A stretch of DNA of 49,123 nucleotides from an uncultured Chitinophagaceae bacterium (GTDB lineage Bacteria; Bacteroidota; Bacteroidia; Chitinophagales; Chitinophagaceae): the NCBI GenBank assembly GCA_903830285.1, contig CAIKTE010000016.1, positions 1 to 49,123 on the forward strand, written 5' to 3'. The position numbers and the translations under genes were made by a program. The notes below the pieces were generated by a model. That model was given only the letters and a program-made list of their open reading frames with translations, was not told the origin of the DNA and did not search any database. This document shows, in pieces, positions 17,146 to 27,400 of this stretch (positions are counted from its first letter, which is position 1; the number at the start of each line of letters is the position of its first letter).

Positions 17146-18561
17146 TTAATATTTAAATACTTTCCCATTCACCATAACTTCCTGAGTTTTTTCATCAAAT
17201 GTTGCTTTGTATCCAGTTCTTACAGCAGCATTTGTCATAATAGTAGCGATAGAATGGCTATACCCTGCTTCCACGGGTGCATGAGGTTGTTTTCTGCTTC
17301 TAACAGATTCCATCCAATTACGTACATGATTCGATGTAAGCATATCTCCACCTGTATTTGCTGATGCTACCACTTTCTCACTAATCTCGGACAAGCTAAG
17401 TTCTGGAAGCAAATTTGCTTTCATATTCATGGCAGCAGCTTCTTTTTCACGTAATCCTCCTTTTGGAGAAATTTTATTAGTGATCAAATTCAATTCGCCA
17501 CCATTGGCATAATAAATCTCAGAAGGATTTTCATCGCCATTGTGCATGCGTGAAGAGAATATTACCTGAAAATCTGAATTTGTTTTTTCATCAGCATAAT
17601 CAAATACTGCAGTAGTAGTATCCCAGTTTTGTCTGCCGTCTTTCCAAACGTACACACCACCATTTGCAACAACACTTTTAGGATGTTTCAATTGAGTGAA
17701 CCAATGCACCGTATCGATCTGATGACTCATCCATTGTCCCGGCATACCAGATGAATAAGGCCAGAATAAACGAAACTCTAAATATTTTCTAGGATCAAAA
17801 TTTTCATATGGACGATTCATTAAAAATCTTTTCCAGTCAACATCTTCTTCCTTCAATTGTGATACCAATGCTGGTCTGCGCCATCTTCCCGGCTGATTTA
17901 CATTCCATGTTAATTCAACCATCGTAATATTTCCGAATTTTCCTGATTGAACAAAATCTGCTGCTGCCTGATAATTATTTCCACTTCTTCTTTGAGATCC
18001 AATTTGAATAATTTTATCTGATGCTTTAATGGCTTTCAATGCAGCACGGTTGTCTTCCATTGTTTCTGCAAATGGCTTTTCTACATAGGCATCACAATTT
18101 CCCTTCACAGCTTCAATAGCGTGTAATGCATGTTGAAAATCGGCAGTACTGATAAATACAGCATCCACCGTTTTTGAATTATATAATTCTTCATTGTTTT
18201 TGAACGCTGTAATATCATGCTGCATTTTATCTTTCCAAACAGCAGCGCCATCTTCTCTCCTTTTTTTCCATATATCCGAAACTGCCACCACATCAAAATT
18301 CAATTCCTTATAATGATTCATAAAAGCGGGAATATGCGAGCTTCTGTGTCTGTCCGAAAAGCCTACCACACCTACTCTTACGCGATCATTCGATCCGATG
18401 ATCTTATTATAGCTGCTGGCAGTAAACCCAACCCTGCTCAACATGATGCCTGCACCAGCCATAGCAGATTCTTTAATAAATGAACGTCTTGATTTTCTCA
18501 TACTGTAATATTTATTTTGATTAATTTTTTTGCTTTCAACATTCGTTATGCTATTCGTCAT
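17146..18561 (-). CDS. Tat-exported Gfo/Idh/MocA-family oxidoreductase
   Basis: This NAD(P)-dependent sugar oxidoreductase has 471 residues from the ATG at 18561, which overlaps the stop of the DUF1080 gene by 4 bp. A second ATG at 18501 (Met21) puts the twin-arginine signal KSRRSFIKESAMAGAGIML directly at the N-terminus and is at least as likely to be the true start. After the signal come a Rossmann motif (RVRVGVVGFSDRHRSSH) and the family's EKP motif (DAYVEKPFAETME). Such exported, cofactor-carrying enzymes can oxidise sugar C3 or reduce 3-keto sugars. The neighbouring DUF1080 protein and glycosidases suggest a role in glycoside breakdown outside the cytoplasmic membrane. Confidence 0.88.
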   Translation of the reverse strand: MTNSITNVESKKINQNKYYSMRKSRRSFIKESAMAGAGIMLSRVGFTASSYNKIIGSNDRVRVGVVGFSDRHRSSHIPAFMNHYKELNFDVVAVSDIWKKRREDGAAVWKDKMQHDITAFKNNEELYNSKTVDAVFISTADFQHALHAIEAVKGNCDAYVEKPFAETMEDNRAALKAIKASDKIIQIGSQRRSGNNYQAAADFVQSGKFGNITMVELTWNVNQPGRWRRPALVSQLKEEDVDWKRFLMNRPYENFDPRKYLEFRLFWPYSSGMPGQWMSHQIDTVHWFTQLKHPKSVVANGGVYVWKDGRQNWDTTTAVFDYADEKTNSDFQVIFSSRMHNGDENPSEIYYANGGELNLITNKISPKGGLREKEAAAMNMKANLLPELSLSEISEKVVASANTGGDMLTSNHVRNWMESVRSRKQPHAPVEAGYSHSIATIMTNAAVRTGYKATFDEKTQEVMVNGKVFKY

Positions 18562-19919
18562 TTCAACTCAAGGATCTTTATACTTCTGAAAGAAACATTG
18601 TTACCATGATCCTGTAACAAGATATGCCCTTTCTCTGCCATTCCGAAATTAGGCCAATGTTCATATTTACTCTTCGCAACCAATGCTAAATAATATTGAG
18701 ATCCTCGTTTATAATCTAACATCTTCCACCCGTTCAGCCAATGTTCGACTGTATTGTCGGGGCGTACAACGATCATTCCTTTATTCCATTCACCTATTTT
18801 TTTTCTTGCCCTAGAATTTTTAACTGAGGGAATCATATCATACAATGAAGCTTCTGTTCTGTTACCGATACTTCCTAATTTTGCATCGGGATGCAAATCA
18901 TCATCCAATATTTGATATTCCAATCCAATCGCCGAACCTGTATTGTGTTCATTTTCAGTTACAAAGTATTTTACGCCGCTATTGGCACCTGGTGTTAATT
19001 TAAAATCGAATTGAACAACAAAAGCCCTATATTCTTTTGCAGTAATAATATCTCCGCCATTTGCAGATTCATTTCCCTGAGCACCCAACACACTTAACAC
19101 ACCATCTTTGATCTCCCAACCTTTATCCGGAAAATGATCTTTATATACACCTCGCCAGCCATTCGTTGTTTTTCCATCCCACAATAATTTCACACCATTA
19201 TTGGTCTCCTGTTGTGATATATTATTAGGTATAAAATTCATCACAAAAATATTATCTAAAGGCGATGGCTTTAGATTCTTTGTTTGAATTCGGATATTTT
19301 TAAAGTAGACTTTCTTTCCAGCATCTTCAGGCTTAGTTATCTGATGAACCTGTAATGCGATGAAACCTCTTGCTGTCATATCATCTACAACATTCGCTGC
19401 TGGCTTATCATTCAAAAATGTTCTGATTGAATTACTGACGCATTCGACCCTGCCTTTATTCCATTGACCTATTTTGAATAATGGTTTTGCTGCTTCATTA
19501 TAATCCATAGTATATAACCAATCTCTTCTTGCCTCATCATATATTCCTGCAGTCCATGCTCGGCTAGACGGATCGATCTCATATTGATACCCATGCACTC
19601 TCCCATTCATGTAATCTGGCTTGCTTTCACTTCTGACCTGTACACCCGAATTCATCTCGGTCTCATTTACCCTAAATTCAAATTCCAAAATAAAATCACC
19701 AAATGTCTTTTCAGTTGCAAGAAAAGAATTGGGAGAACCTACTACTGTTGTGCCAACGATCATTCCATCTTTGGCTTCATACTGTGCATTTCCATTGATG
19801 AGTTTCCAACCTTTCAGGTCTTTGCCATTGAATAAATTTTCCCATTGCTGATTTTGTTGAGCCTTCGAACTTAAAGAAAGCATAACAACAATAACAAAAC
19901 TCAGGATCTTCTTAAACAT
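18558..19919 (-). CDS. Tandem DUF1080 protein (3-keto-glycoside hydrolase/lyase family)
   Basis: The 453-residue exported protein has a signal peptide (KKILSFVIVVMLSLSSKAQ) and two copies of the DUF1080 (3-keto-disaccharide hydrolase) jelly-roll domain, about residues 25-215 and 240-453. Each copy starts with a typical W-x-x-LF(N/D)GK-x-L-x-GW or LWDGKTTNGWRGVY motif. Shared motifs are FGDFILEFEFRVNETEMNSG in the first copy and FVVQFDFKLTPGANSG in the second. Known family members cleave glycosides previously oxidised at C3. The gene lies between GH27 and an exported Gfo/Idh/MocA oxidoreductase, with gaps of 29 bp and -4 bp, which fits that chemistry. Which copy is catalytic cannot be read from the sequence. 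Confidence 0.88.
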   Translation of the reverse strand: MFKKILSFVIVVMLSLSSKAQQNQQWENLFNGKDLKGWKLINGNAQYEAKDGMIVGTTVVGSPNSFLATEKTFGDFILEFEFRVNETEMNSGVQVRSESKPDYMNGRVHGYQYEIDPSSRAWTAGIYDEARRDWLYTMDYNEAAKPLFKIGQWNKGRVECVSNSIRTFLNDKPAANVVDDMTARGFIALQVHQITKPEDAGKKVYFKNIRIQTKNLKPSPLDNIFVMNFIPNNISQQETNNGVKLLWDGKTTNGWRGVYKDHFPDKGWEIKDGVLSVLGAQGNESANGGDIITAKEYRAFVVQFDFKLTPGANSGVKYFVTENEHNTGSAIGLEYQILDDDLHPDAKLGSIGNRTEASLYDMIPSVKNSRARKKIGEWNKGMIVVRPDNTVEHWLNGWKMLDYKRGSQYYLALVAKSKYEHWPNFGMAEKGHILLQDHGNNVSFRSIKILELK

Positions 19920-19948
19920 ATAATTTGTATAATATAATTAATATCAAC

Positions 19949-22147
19949 TTAGTTTGAAACTTTGATCAGACTCACTCCATGAGGGGCAACTTTAACAGAA
20001 TAATTATTTACAAAACTGCCTTTATTTTTCTGTCGCCATAAGTCCCTTACTTTTTGATTTTTTTGCAAGGAAAGGTCAGACCAATTAATTGAAATTGTTT
20101 GGAATTGATCATTCAAATTAAATATACCTACTGCATGGCTTCCGTCTTCCAATTCTTTCATCCAAACCTGATAATTCTCGGTCTTTATCATTTGTTTTGC
20201 TTCCTTGCCCAATAGATCTTGATTCACTGCTATCACTTCATCATTGGTCAACAAACTCAAAGTAAAATCATCCATTTTACTGATGTCGCATCCAATCAAT
20301 AAAGGCGCTGCAAGCAAACTCCATAAACTGATATGTGTATATTGCTCATCGGGTGTAAGTCTTGTGGGGTGAAGGTTTTCGCCCCAACCAACCATTCCTA
20401 CGATCAACATATCCGGATCACTCCATCTTCCCGGTTTAGTATATTGGTACTGCTCTGTCTGACTGAAACCTATACTACTTAAACTTGCCCATGTATCTTC
20501 AATGTCACCTGTCGTCCGCCAGCAATTACCATCAACCATATGCCCCCATTGCCAAACTTTTTTCATACCGTACTGACATAAACTGTACACAATATCTCTC
20601 GGCTGTTTTCGCAATGCATCACGCATGAACATATACGGTATTTGATAAGCTCCTAATGTTGTATCTTTTCCTGCAATGTTTTCATAACTGCACCAATCAT
20701 ATTTCAAATAATCTATTCCCCATTTATTATAGGAGTTTGCATCATTCATTTCATATTGATACGAACCAAGATAACCTCCACAGGTCAATGGGCCGGGAGA
20801 AGAATAAATCCCCAACTTCAATCCATTACCATGGAGCCAGTCACTCAATAATTTCATATTAGGAAACTTATTATTGCTAAGAACATTCCCGTCTGCATCA
20901 CGTTTGGGTTGCTCCCATCCGTCATCAATATTCATATAAGTCCAGCCATGATCGATCAATCCTTTATCGATCAATGCCTGAGCACTAGCTTTTACCTTTT
21001 CAGTACTTACGCTCAAGCCCCAGCAGTTCCAGCTGTTCCATCCCATGGGTGGGGTCAATGCTAAAATGTCCCCAACTTTGATCGTGAAATCCCTTTCTGT
21101 TTTCCCTTTTGCATTACTGACAATCACTTTCATTTTATAACTGCCCCTTTCAGATAGAGAACCTGTTATAATACCCGTTTTACTATCAAACAATAAGCCT
21201 TTTGGTAAATTATTTACGGCATATTTTAAAGGCTTTCCTCCTGTTGCTGCTATTTTATATAAAACAGGCGAGGCTGGTCTTACACCAAATATTTTGGCAG
21301 CATTGATCTTTGGAAATGCAGATACAGCAGGCGTTAGGATATAAGGCACAGTTTTATTGACCAGAATTGTTTTTCCGGTATGCTGTTCTTTAAAGACTGT
21401 TGAAACATACAATCTTTGACCGTCTTTATTCTTGATATTCATTGTGAATACCTGATTGGGGTCCAATGAAATATCTTTTATAATTTTTTCGACAGCACTG
21501 TCGTTTTCAGAATTCACTAAGTTGATGGTAAGCTTTCCTAAAATTTTTAATTGTATTTTATTTTCAAGAGATATTATATTTTGCTTGGTAGCTGTTGTGA
21601 CATTCATTTTTACACCATCAATTATATCCATCATGCTTATGTAAGGAGTAGCGCCATAAATACCACCACCGCCACCGCCATCATATACTCTAACTGCCAA
21701 TACATTTTCGGCATCCCATTTTAATGCAGGATCCTTTGCTGAAATATGAAATTCACTATTGTAATTCCATGCCGAAAAATATCCTTCTTTATCATCTGCC
21801 ATGCCACCTGTTTGCCCTATTTTAATTCCATTCAAATAAGCAGTACCGGCATCATCGATTTTAGCGAGATATACTCTTAATGAATCTTTCCAGTAAGAGT
21901 TATTTTTAAATGAAGAAGGCAGATTGAAATGAAAACGATACCAGGCATAACCATTATAATCTTTATAACCCTGGTGTTCCCATATGATATCGGTTTTAAT
22001 GCTTCCCCACTGGGCATCATTGAAGTTCAGATTTTTCCAATCCGGATTATCCCCTACCATAAATTTTGCAGTAGGGAATTGAATGGTTTCCTGTGCAGAT
22101 GCAGCGACCACTGCAAAAAACAAACTTAAAAACAATATTTTTTTCAT
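19949..22147 (-). CDS. GH27 alpha-galactosidase with N-terminal sugar-binding and Ig-like domains
   Basis: The 732-residue exported enzyme starts with a signal peptide (KKILFLSLFFAVVAASAQ). It then has a GH2-like jelly-roll domain (about 25-175, with GYAWYRFHFNLP), a putative Ig domain (about 285-360, LPKGLLFDSKTGIITGS), and a GH27 TIM barrel from about 365 (TPPMGWNSWNCWG). The GH27 nucleophile Asp is in YLKYDWCSYE (about residue 485) and the acid/base Asp in GRWSDPDML (about 578). It should release terminal alpha-galactose; GH27 also includes alpha-N-acetylgalactosaminidases and isomaltodextranases, which cannot be excluded. The gene lies 30 bp after the fucosidase gene in an apparent operon. 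Confidence 0.92.
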   Translation of the reverse strand: MKKILFLSLFFAVVAASAQETIQFPTAKFMVGDNPDWKNLNFNDAQWGSIKTDIIWEHQGYKDYNGYAWYRFHFNLPSSFKNNSYWKDSLRVYLAKIDDAGTAYLNGIKIGQTGGMADDKEGYFSAWNYNSEFHISAKDPALKWDAENVLAVRVYDGGGGGGIYGATPYISMMDIIDGVKMNVTTATKQNIISLENKIQLKILGKLTINLVNSENDSAVEKIIKDISLDPNQVFTMNIKNKDGQRLYVSTVFKEQHTGKTILVNKTVPYILTPAVSAFPKINAAKIFGVRPASPVLYKIAATGGKPLKYAVNNLPKGLLFDSKTGIITGSLSERGSYKMKVIVSNAKGKTERDFTIKVGDILALTPPMGWNSWNCWGLSVSTEKVKASAQALIDKGLIDHGWTYMNIDDGWEQPKRDADGNVLSNNKFPNMKLLSDWLHGNGLKLGIYSSPGPLTCGGYLGSYQYEMNDANSYNKWGIDYLKYDWCSYENIAGKDTTLGAYQIPYMFMRDALRKQPRDIVYSLCQYGMKKVWQWGHMVDGNCWRTTGDIEDTWASLSSIGFSQTEQYQYTKPGRWSDPDMLIVGMVGWGENLHPTRLTPDEQYTHISLWSLLAAPLLIGCDISKMDDFTLSLLTNDEVIAVNQDLLGKEAKQMIKTENYQVWMKELEDGSHAVGIFNLNDQFQTISINWSDLSLQKNQKVRDLWRQKNKGSFVNNYSVKVAPHGVSLIKVSN

Positions 22148-22177
22148 ACATCCTATTTTAAAAATTAACCTTTTTTT

Positions 22178-23506
22178 CTATTGAATCTGTAATTGAATCA
22201 CTGTATCAATATCATCCTCTTTCATTCCATCTAAATAAATAAATAGGCCTTCGGGTTGTTGTTTAAAACGAACGGATTTTTTATCAGCAAATGCAGTTGC
22301 TTTTAAAACCTGTTGTTGTAAACCCGGAATAAAAATGTATCCGGCTCCATTGCTTTTAAACAGATGAACAAAGATATTTTTATCCTTTGCTGTAAGTACT
22401 CCCCAATCCTGCGTTGCAACAATATTGCCTCTTGTTCCATAAACTGTTTCACCATATTTTTCCATCCATTTACCAACAGCTTTTAATGTGTCGGTAAATT
22501 CCGGTTGAATGATCCCGTTTGGCATTGGCCCAATATTCAATAAAAAGTTTGCATTATTTCCTGCAGCATTAACCAAATATTGAACGACCTTTTTTACCGA
22601 TTTATAATTGCGATCAGTGATATTAAAACCCCATGAGTCATTCATTGTTTCGCAGGTTTCCAAAGGCAATTGAGAAACAGCAGCGCCACCAAATCCTGTG
22701 GTATTACGCCCGGGTAGGTCTTTTTCAAACATTTGAAAATCTTCTCCCGCAATAGGCAATAAATGATGATTGTTACCGATCATACACTGCGGTTGCAATT
22801 GATGTATCAATTGATAAATTTCATTATAATGCCAATCCACTTTTGATTTCCCGCTTTTATCAACATCATTCTCTAATTGATCCCAATGCCCGTCAAACCA
22901 AATACCTGATACTTGTCCATAATTCGTAAGTAATTCAGTTAACTGCGCTTTCATGAATACGATATAATGATCCCAGTCACTTTTGGCAGTTCGTCCAGTG
23001 CCCTTACCCGTTCTTCCTGTCTCATATTGATAGTCGGACCGATACCAATCCAATAAAGAATAATAAAAAACTATTTTAATGCCCTGCAGGTGGCATTCAT
23101 CTGCCATCTGTTTTACAATATCCTTTCCATAAGCAGTGTTCGTTATTTTCCAGTCCGATTGTTTAGTATCCCAATTACTAAACCCATCATGATGCCTTGT
23201 AATTAAAGTGATGTATTTCATGCCTGCGCTCTTTGCAGCAGCCACCCACTTTTTTGCATCAAAATCTACAGGATTAAAAATGTGAAGCAATCTTGCATAT
23301 TCGTCCACATGGATATTCCTGTTATTCATTACCCATTCGCCGTTGCCCAGAACACTGGAGGCCCCCCAATGAATGAACATGCCGAATTTCATGTCCTGAA
23401 AGGCATTGCGTTGCTTTAGATTTTCCGCAGTTGGCGTGTAAGATTGTGACGCAGCGCTTAAGTATCCCAAAAAAAGGATAATAATGACCACTAGTTGCTT
23501 TTTCAT
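22178..23506 (-). CDS. GH29 alpha-L-fucosidase
   Basis: This 442-residue exported glycosidase has a signal peptide (KKQLVVIIILFLGYLSAAS) and a GH29 barrel. Diagnostic stretches are MKFGMFIHWGASSVLGNGEW, the ITRHHDGFSNWDTKQSDW substrate loop, and the nucleophile Asp205 in GIWFDGHWDQ. The His-His pair in RHHDGF is typical of fucose recognition. It heads the four-gene glycoside operon read from 23506 down to 17146. Together with the GH27 enzyme it points to fucosylated and galactosylated glycans, from plants, algae or extracellular polymers, as substrates. No SusC/SusD pair is in the window. Confidence 0.93.
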   Translation of the reverse strand: MKKQLVVIIILFLGYLSAASQSYTPTAENLKQRNAFQDMKFGMFIHWGASSVLGNGEWVMNNRNIHVDEYARLLHIFNPVDFDAKKWVAAAKSAGMKYITLITRHHDGFSNWDTKQSDWKITNTAYGKDIVKQMADECHLQGIKIVFYYSLLDWYRSDYQYETGRTGKGTGRTAKSDWDHYIVFMKAQLTELLTNYGQVSGIWFDGHWDQLENDVDKSGKSKVDWHYNEIYQLIHQLQPQCMIGNNHHLLPIAGEDFQMFEKDLPGRNTTGFGGAAVSQLPLETCETMNDSWGFNITDRNYKSVKKVVQYLVNAAGNNANFLLNIGPMPNGIIQPEFTDTLKAVGKWMEKYGETVYGTRGNIVATQDWGVLTAKDKNIFVHLFKSNGAGYIFIPGLQQQVLKATAFADKKSVRFKQQPEGLFIYLDGMKEDDIDTVIQLQIQ

Positions 23507-23643
23507 GACAGGCTTTTAAAATCGTTTTCAATATTTCTATGCGATCTTAAAAATACTTATTGTTTGCAACATAGCAGCTAATAAATCTGAGTTTAAATCC
23601 ATCATTTTTTAAACAGGACATAGCACACAATAACTACAGCAAA

Positions 23644-24408
23644 TTACCTGTCAAACCATTTCTTAAAAGCAGGCGCTTTTTCTCTACTGATATCCAGTTC
23701 CATTTTTAAAGGCGATTTCAGCAAAACGGTGAGTTTTTGATTATCCTGAGGTTTTACGCTTTGAATAGAGTCAATATGTATAATGCTTTGGCGATTGGCC
23801 CTGTAAAATATTTTAGGGTCTAGCAGGTCTTCAATATCTTCTAAAGTTGCAAAGTCAAGGATATATTTATCGCCTGAAAAAGTACAGAGATAATTAAGAT
23901 TTTCTCTTATAAAACAGGCAATTTCTTTTGTTGAAACCGGTATCCAGTTATTCCTGAAATGAACTATGAATTTTTCCTTGAAATGGGGCAACTGAACATT
24001 GGCAATATTTGAAATTAACTGAGAAATATCAACCGGTAATTTTGTTTTTTGCTGAATGATTGAGCGGGATTTATCGATCGCTTTTTTAAGGTCAGCATCA
24101 TCGATCGGCTTTAGTAAATAGTCGATGCCATTAACTTTAAACGCTCTTACAGCATATTCATCGTAAGCGGTAGTGAAAATTACCGGGCACTGCAATTTAA
24201 ATTCATCAAAAAGGTCAAAACTTACACCATCGCTTAATTGTATGTCCATGAATAGTAGGTCAGGTTCGGCATTTTCCATAAACCATTTCTTTGCAGTTTT
24301 TAAACTTGGCAAAATTTGCAGCACATTGACATCATTGGATACCTGTTTTATTTTACTCAGTAATTCCTTTGCTATCAGGCTCTCGTCTTCGATGATAACA
24401 GCGTTCAT
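23644..24408 (-). CDS. LytTR-family response regulator
   Basis: The 254-residue regulator has a receiver domain (about 1-118) with acidic residues near E7/D8, the phosphoacceptor Asp55 in LLFMDIQLSDG, and the conserved Lys in DYLLKPIDD. A LytTR DNA-binding domain follows (about 145-254), with NYLCTFSGDKYILDFATLEDIE and YRANRQSIIHIDSI. Its start overlaps the end of the kinase gene upstream by 4 bp, so the two are translated together. It lies 137 bp before the glycosidase operon on the same strand and may control it. Confidence 0.93.
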   Translation of the reverse strand: MNAVIIEDESLIAKELLSKIKQVSNDVNVLQILPSLKTAKKWFMENAEPDLLFMDIQLSDGVSFDLFDEFKLQCPVIFTTAYDEYAVRAFKVNGIDYLLKPIDDADLKKAIDKSRSIIQQKTKLPVDISQLISNIANVQLPHFKEKFIVHFRNNWIPVSTKEIACFIRENLNYLCTFSGDKYILDFATLEDIEDLLDPKIFYRANRQSIIHIDSIQSVKPQDNQKLTVLLKSPLKMELDISREKAPAFKKWFDR

Positions 24409-27400
24409 ATCAACGGAATTTTAACGGTGAAAAAATGTTCGGTCTCGTCAATGGCCAATGGCTTCTCTGACAAATAATGATACAAAGAAATGAGATTATC
24501 CAATCCCTGCTTATTACTGGTTTCAACAAACTTTTTCCTTTGCAGGTTGTTTCTTACAACCAGATAATCGTCTTCAGTATAGATATCGATCTTCAATGGT
24601 GTTTCGCTATCAACAATATTATGTTTGATCGAATTCTCCACCAGATTCTGTAAGGTAACAGGAACAATTTTTTTATGATTGAATAATTCATCTACTTGTA
24701 TATTTACCTGTAAACCTTCTTCAAACCTAGTTTTTTGCAATTGAATAAAAGTTTGAATGAAGCGGATCTCATCTTTAAGATCGATCAGTTCTTCGTCCTT
24801 ACTTTGCAGGATATAACGATAGATCTTACTCATCCCATCCAAGAATTTAATCGCTGACTTTTGATCCACCCGTATCAGACTGCTTAAAGAAGTAAGTGAG
24901 TTAAATAAGAAGTGCGGGTTCAAATGTTGCTTCAAATTTTCATACTGCACTCTTGATTTCTCTTTACCCAATGCATATGTTTTAGTTTCAAGAGTCAATA
25001 TTTGTTTTTGTTGTTTCATTCTGAAACGATAAAAAAAGTATAATCCTGTTGCTATCAGCAAAATGACAAAAACGATAAACCACCATTTCTTATAAAATGG
25101 GGTCTTTATAAAAAAAGGTATCGATGAATAATGTTCATTCCACTCACCTCTGAGCGTGGTTGTCTTTACTTTAAAAACATAATCTCCTCCGGGAATATTT
25201 GTATAGCTAACTGCTTTTCTGTTTCCACAATAAGTCCAGCCGGTATCAAACCCTTCCAACTTGTATGCAAACTGATACATTTCCGGTCTGCTGAAATCGA
25301 TTGCTGCAAATTCAAAATAAAAAGAATTCTCACCTGGCTCCAGCAGAACTTTTTTATTTTTCTGTATCTCTTCCTGAAAGTGTTTGTCGATCGAATTTAC
25401 TGCCATAATAGTGATGGCCAATGATTGTTCCTTTGCTGATGCTTCTGTTGCAAATGGATCACATTCATAATAACCTCCCTGTGCCATCAACCATAACTTG
25501 TTGTTACAGGAATTAACTAAACGCATGATCTCCCCCGGATGATTGATCCCGTCACGCATACCATAATTAAGCACTTTTGACCTTTTTTCATCGATCATAC
25601 AAACAGCATAAATGCTTGACTCGGTACCCCATATTTTCCCCTCGCTGTCTTCAGCAAGTCCCACTACAAATTCTGAATGAAGACCATTTTCTGTTGTAAA
25701 TGACCTTACATATTCAGGAACCGGGGTTTTACAATTTATTTTTACAAGACCGGATTTAGTGGATATCCATAAAAAACCTTTGCGATCCGTAAAAAGGTCA
25801 AATACTTTCTGTTCATATAAACCATTTAAGATCGAATTGATAGCTTTTGCAGATTGAATAGCATTTGTTTTTAGGTCGTAGTAACTGATATAACCACGAT
25901 TACTCGAGAACCAAACCCTTCCATTATTATCACTGGCAACAGATGAGATCAGGTTTGTGGGAAGATGATGAGAGCCAGCTTCATCAGAACTGAATTGCGT
26001 ATATTTTTTAGTTGCTTTATCATAAAAGAACATCCCGTTTCTTATAGTACCAAACCAGAGATTTCCGCTGATATCAATAGTTTCATCAGAAAAGTTATTG
26101 GATGTATTCTTCTGATATAATATTGGTTGAAAAGGTTTTATCAGTCGCCCGTTTTTTTGATCATATTGATAGATATAATCTCTTGACAGTACCCATATTA
26201 AACCATCTTTGTCTTTTTTAATTCTCTCGATCGCGCTCACATTTTCCTCTCCTTTCATTATTTCAATTGGCAATGAAGAATGCGTGTCATTATTTTTATT
26301 GAACACCTGCAGACCATCTGTGAAATTGGTGGCGATCAATCTCAGATCATCATTATCAAATACATCCACCAACTCATAAAACATCTGATTGTCTGAATGT
26401 TTTACCGGAAAAGAATGAAACTGAAATTTATAATCAGGGATCTGGATCTTCATCAGCCCTGTTTCATTCAAAGCCCAAATATTTTTGTCTTTATCAAATA
26501 ATATTTTCGTCCAAAGCCAGGCAGGGATATTTTTAAATTGAGGGTTATTGCTGTATGAAACAAATCTATGCGTGTTGCTGTTAAATGATAAAAAACCTTT
26601 ATCCGCACATGCCACTAATATCTCAGAATCATTTTTGGGGATGATGGAATGAAATATATTGAAAGTGTATTCATTCGGATGTTGCAGATCGAATTTAAAA
26701 ATCTCAAACTTTCCTGTTCGCAGATCGTATGATGACAAACCACCACCCCATGCAGCGATCCATAATTTGTTTTGCATACGGATGATGTGTCGGTAATTAT
26801 CATTTCGGAATTCATTGGAACCGATGGGAGGCCTCTTACTGATCTGTTTCATGTTCCCGGTGATCCGGTTGAAAGTATACAAACCATCGGGCGTTGCTAA
26901 CCAAAATAACTTGTTTTCATCCTCATAGATACATAATACACGATTATAGAATTTTTTGATCTCAGGTGAAAAATAAGTATCGGTTTCGGGAACAACATTA
27001 AATACTTCGGTATTATAAGTATCGATGTTCACTTTTACCAATCCGGTCCTTGTTATACCCAGCCATAAGTTATTGTCTTTATCAAAAAATATAGATTCAA
27101 CCCCTCCCGGTTTTTCCAATGAACTTTGCTTCGGGAATTTCAAATTGATATTGGTAAAAATTGCATTTAACGGGTTAAATCTTGCCAAGCTACCATCTGC
27201 CAATGCCAACCATATATTCCCTGTTTTATCTTCTGCCATTTTAGAAATACTGTTAGAAAACCCGGGCAGATTGGTAAATGTTTTAAAGCTATTACCGTCA
27301 AATCTCACTAAGCCTTCAAAAGAAGCTATCCACATATACCCGTCAGCACCCTGTAAAACATCAGAAACGCTTTTTGTACTGATACCGTTTATCTCATTAT

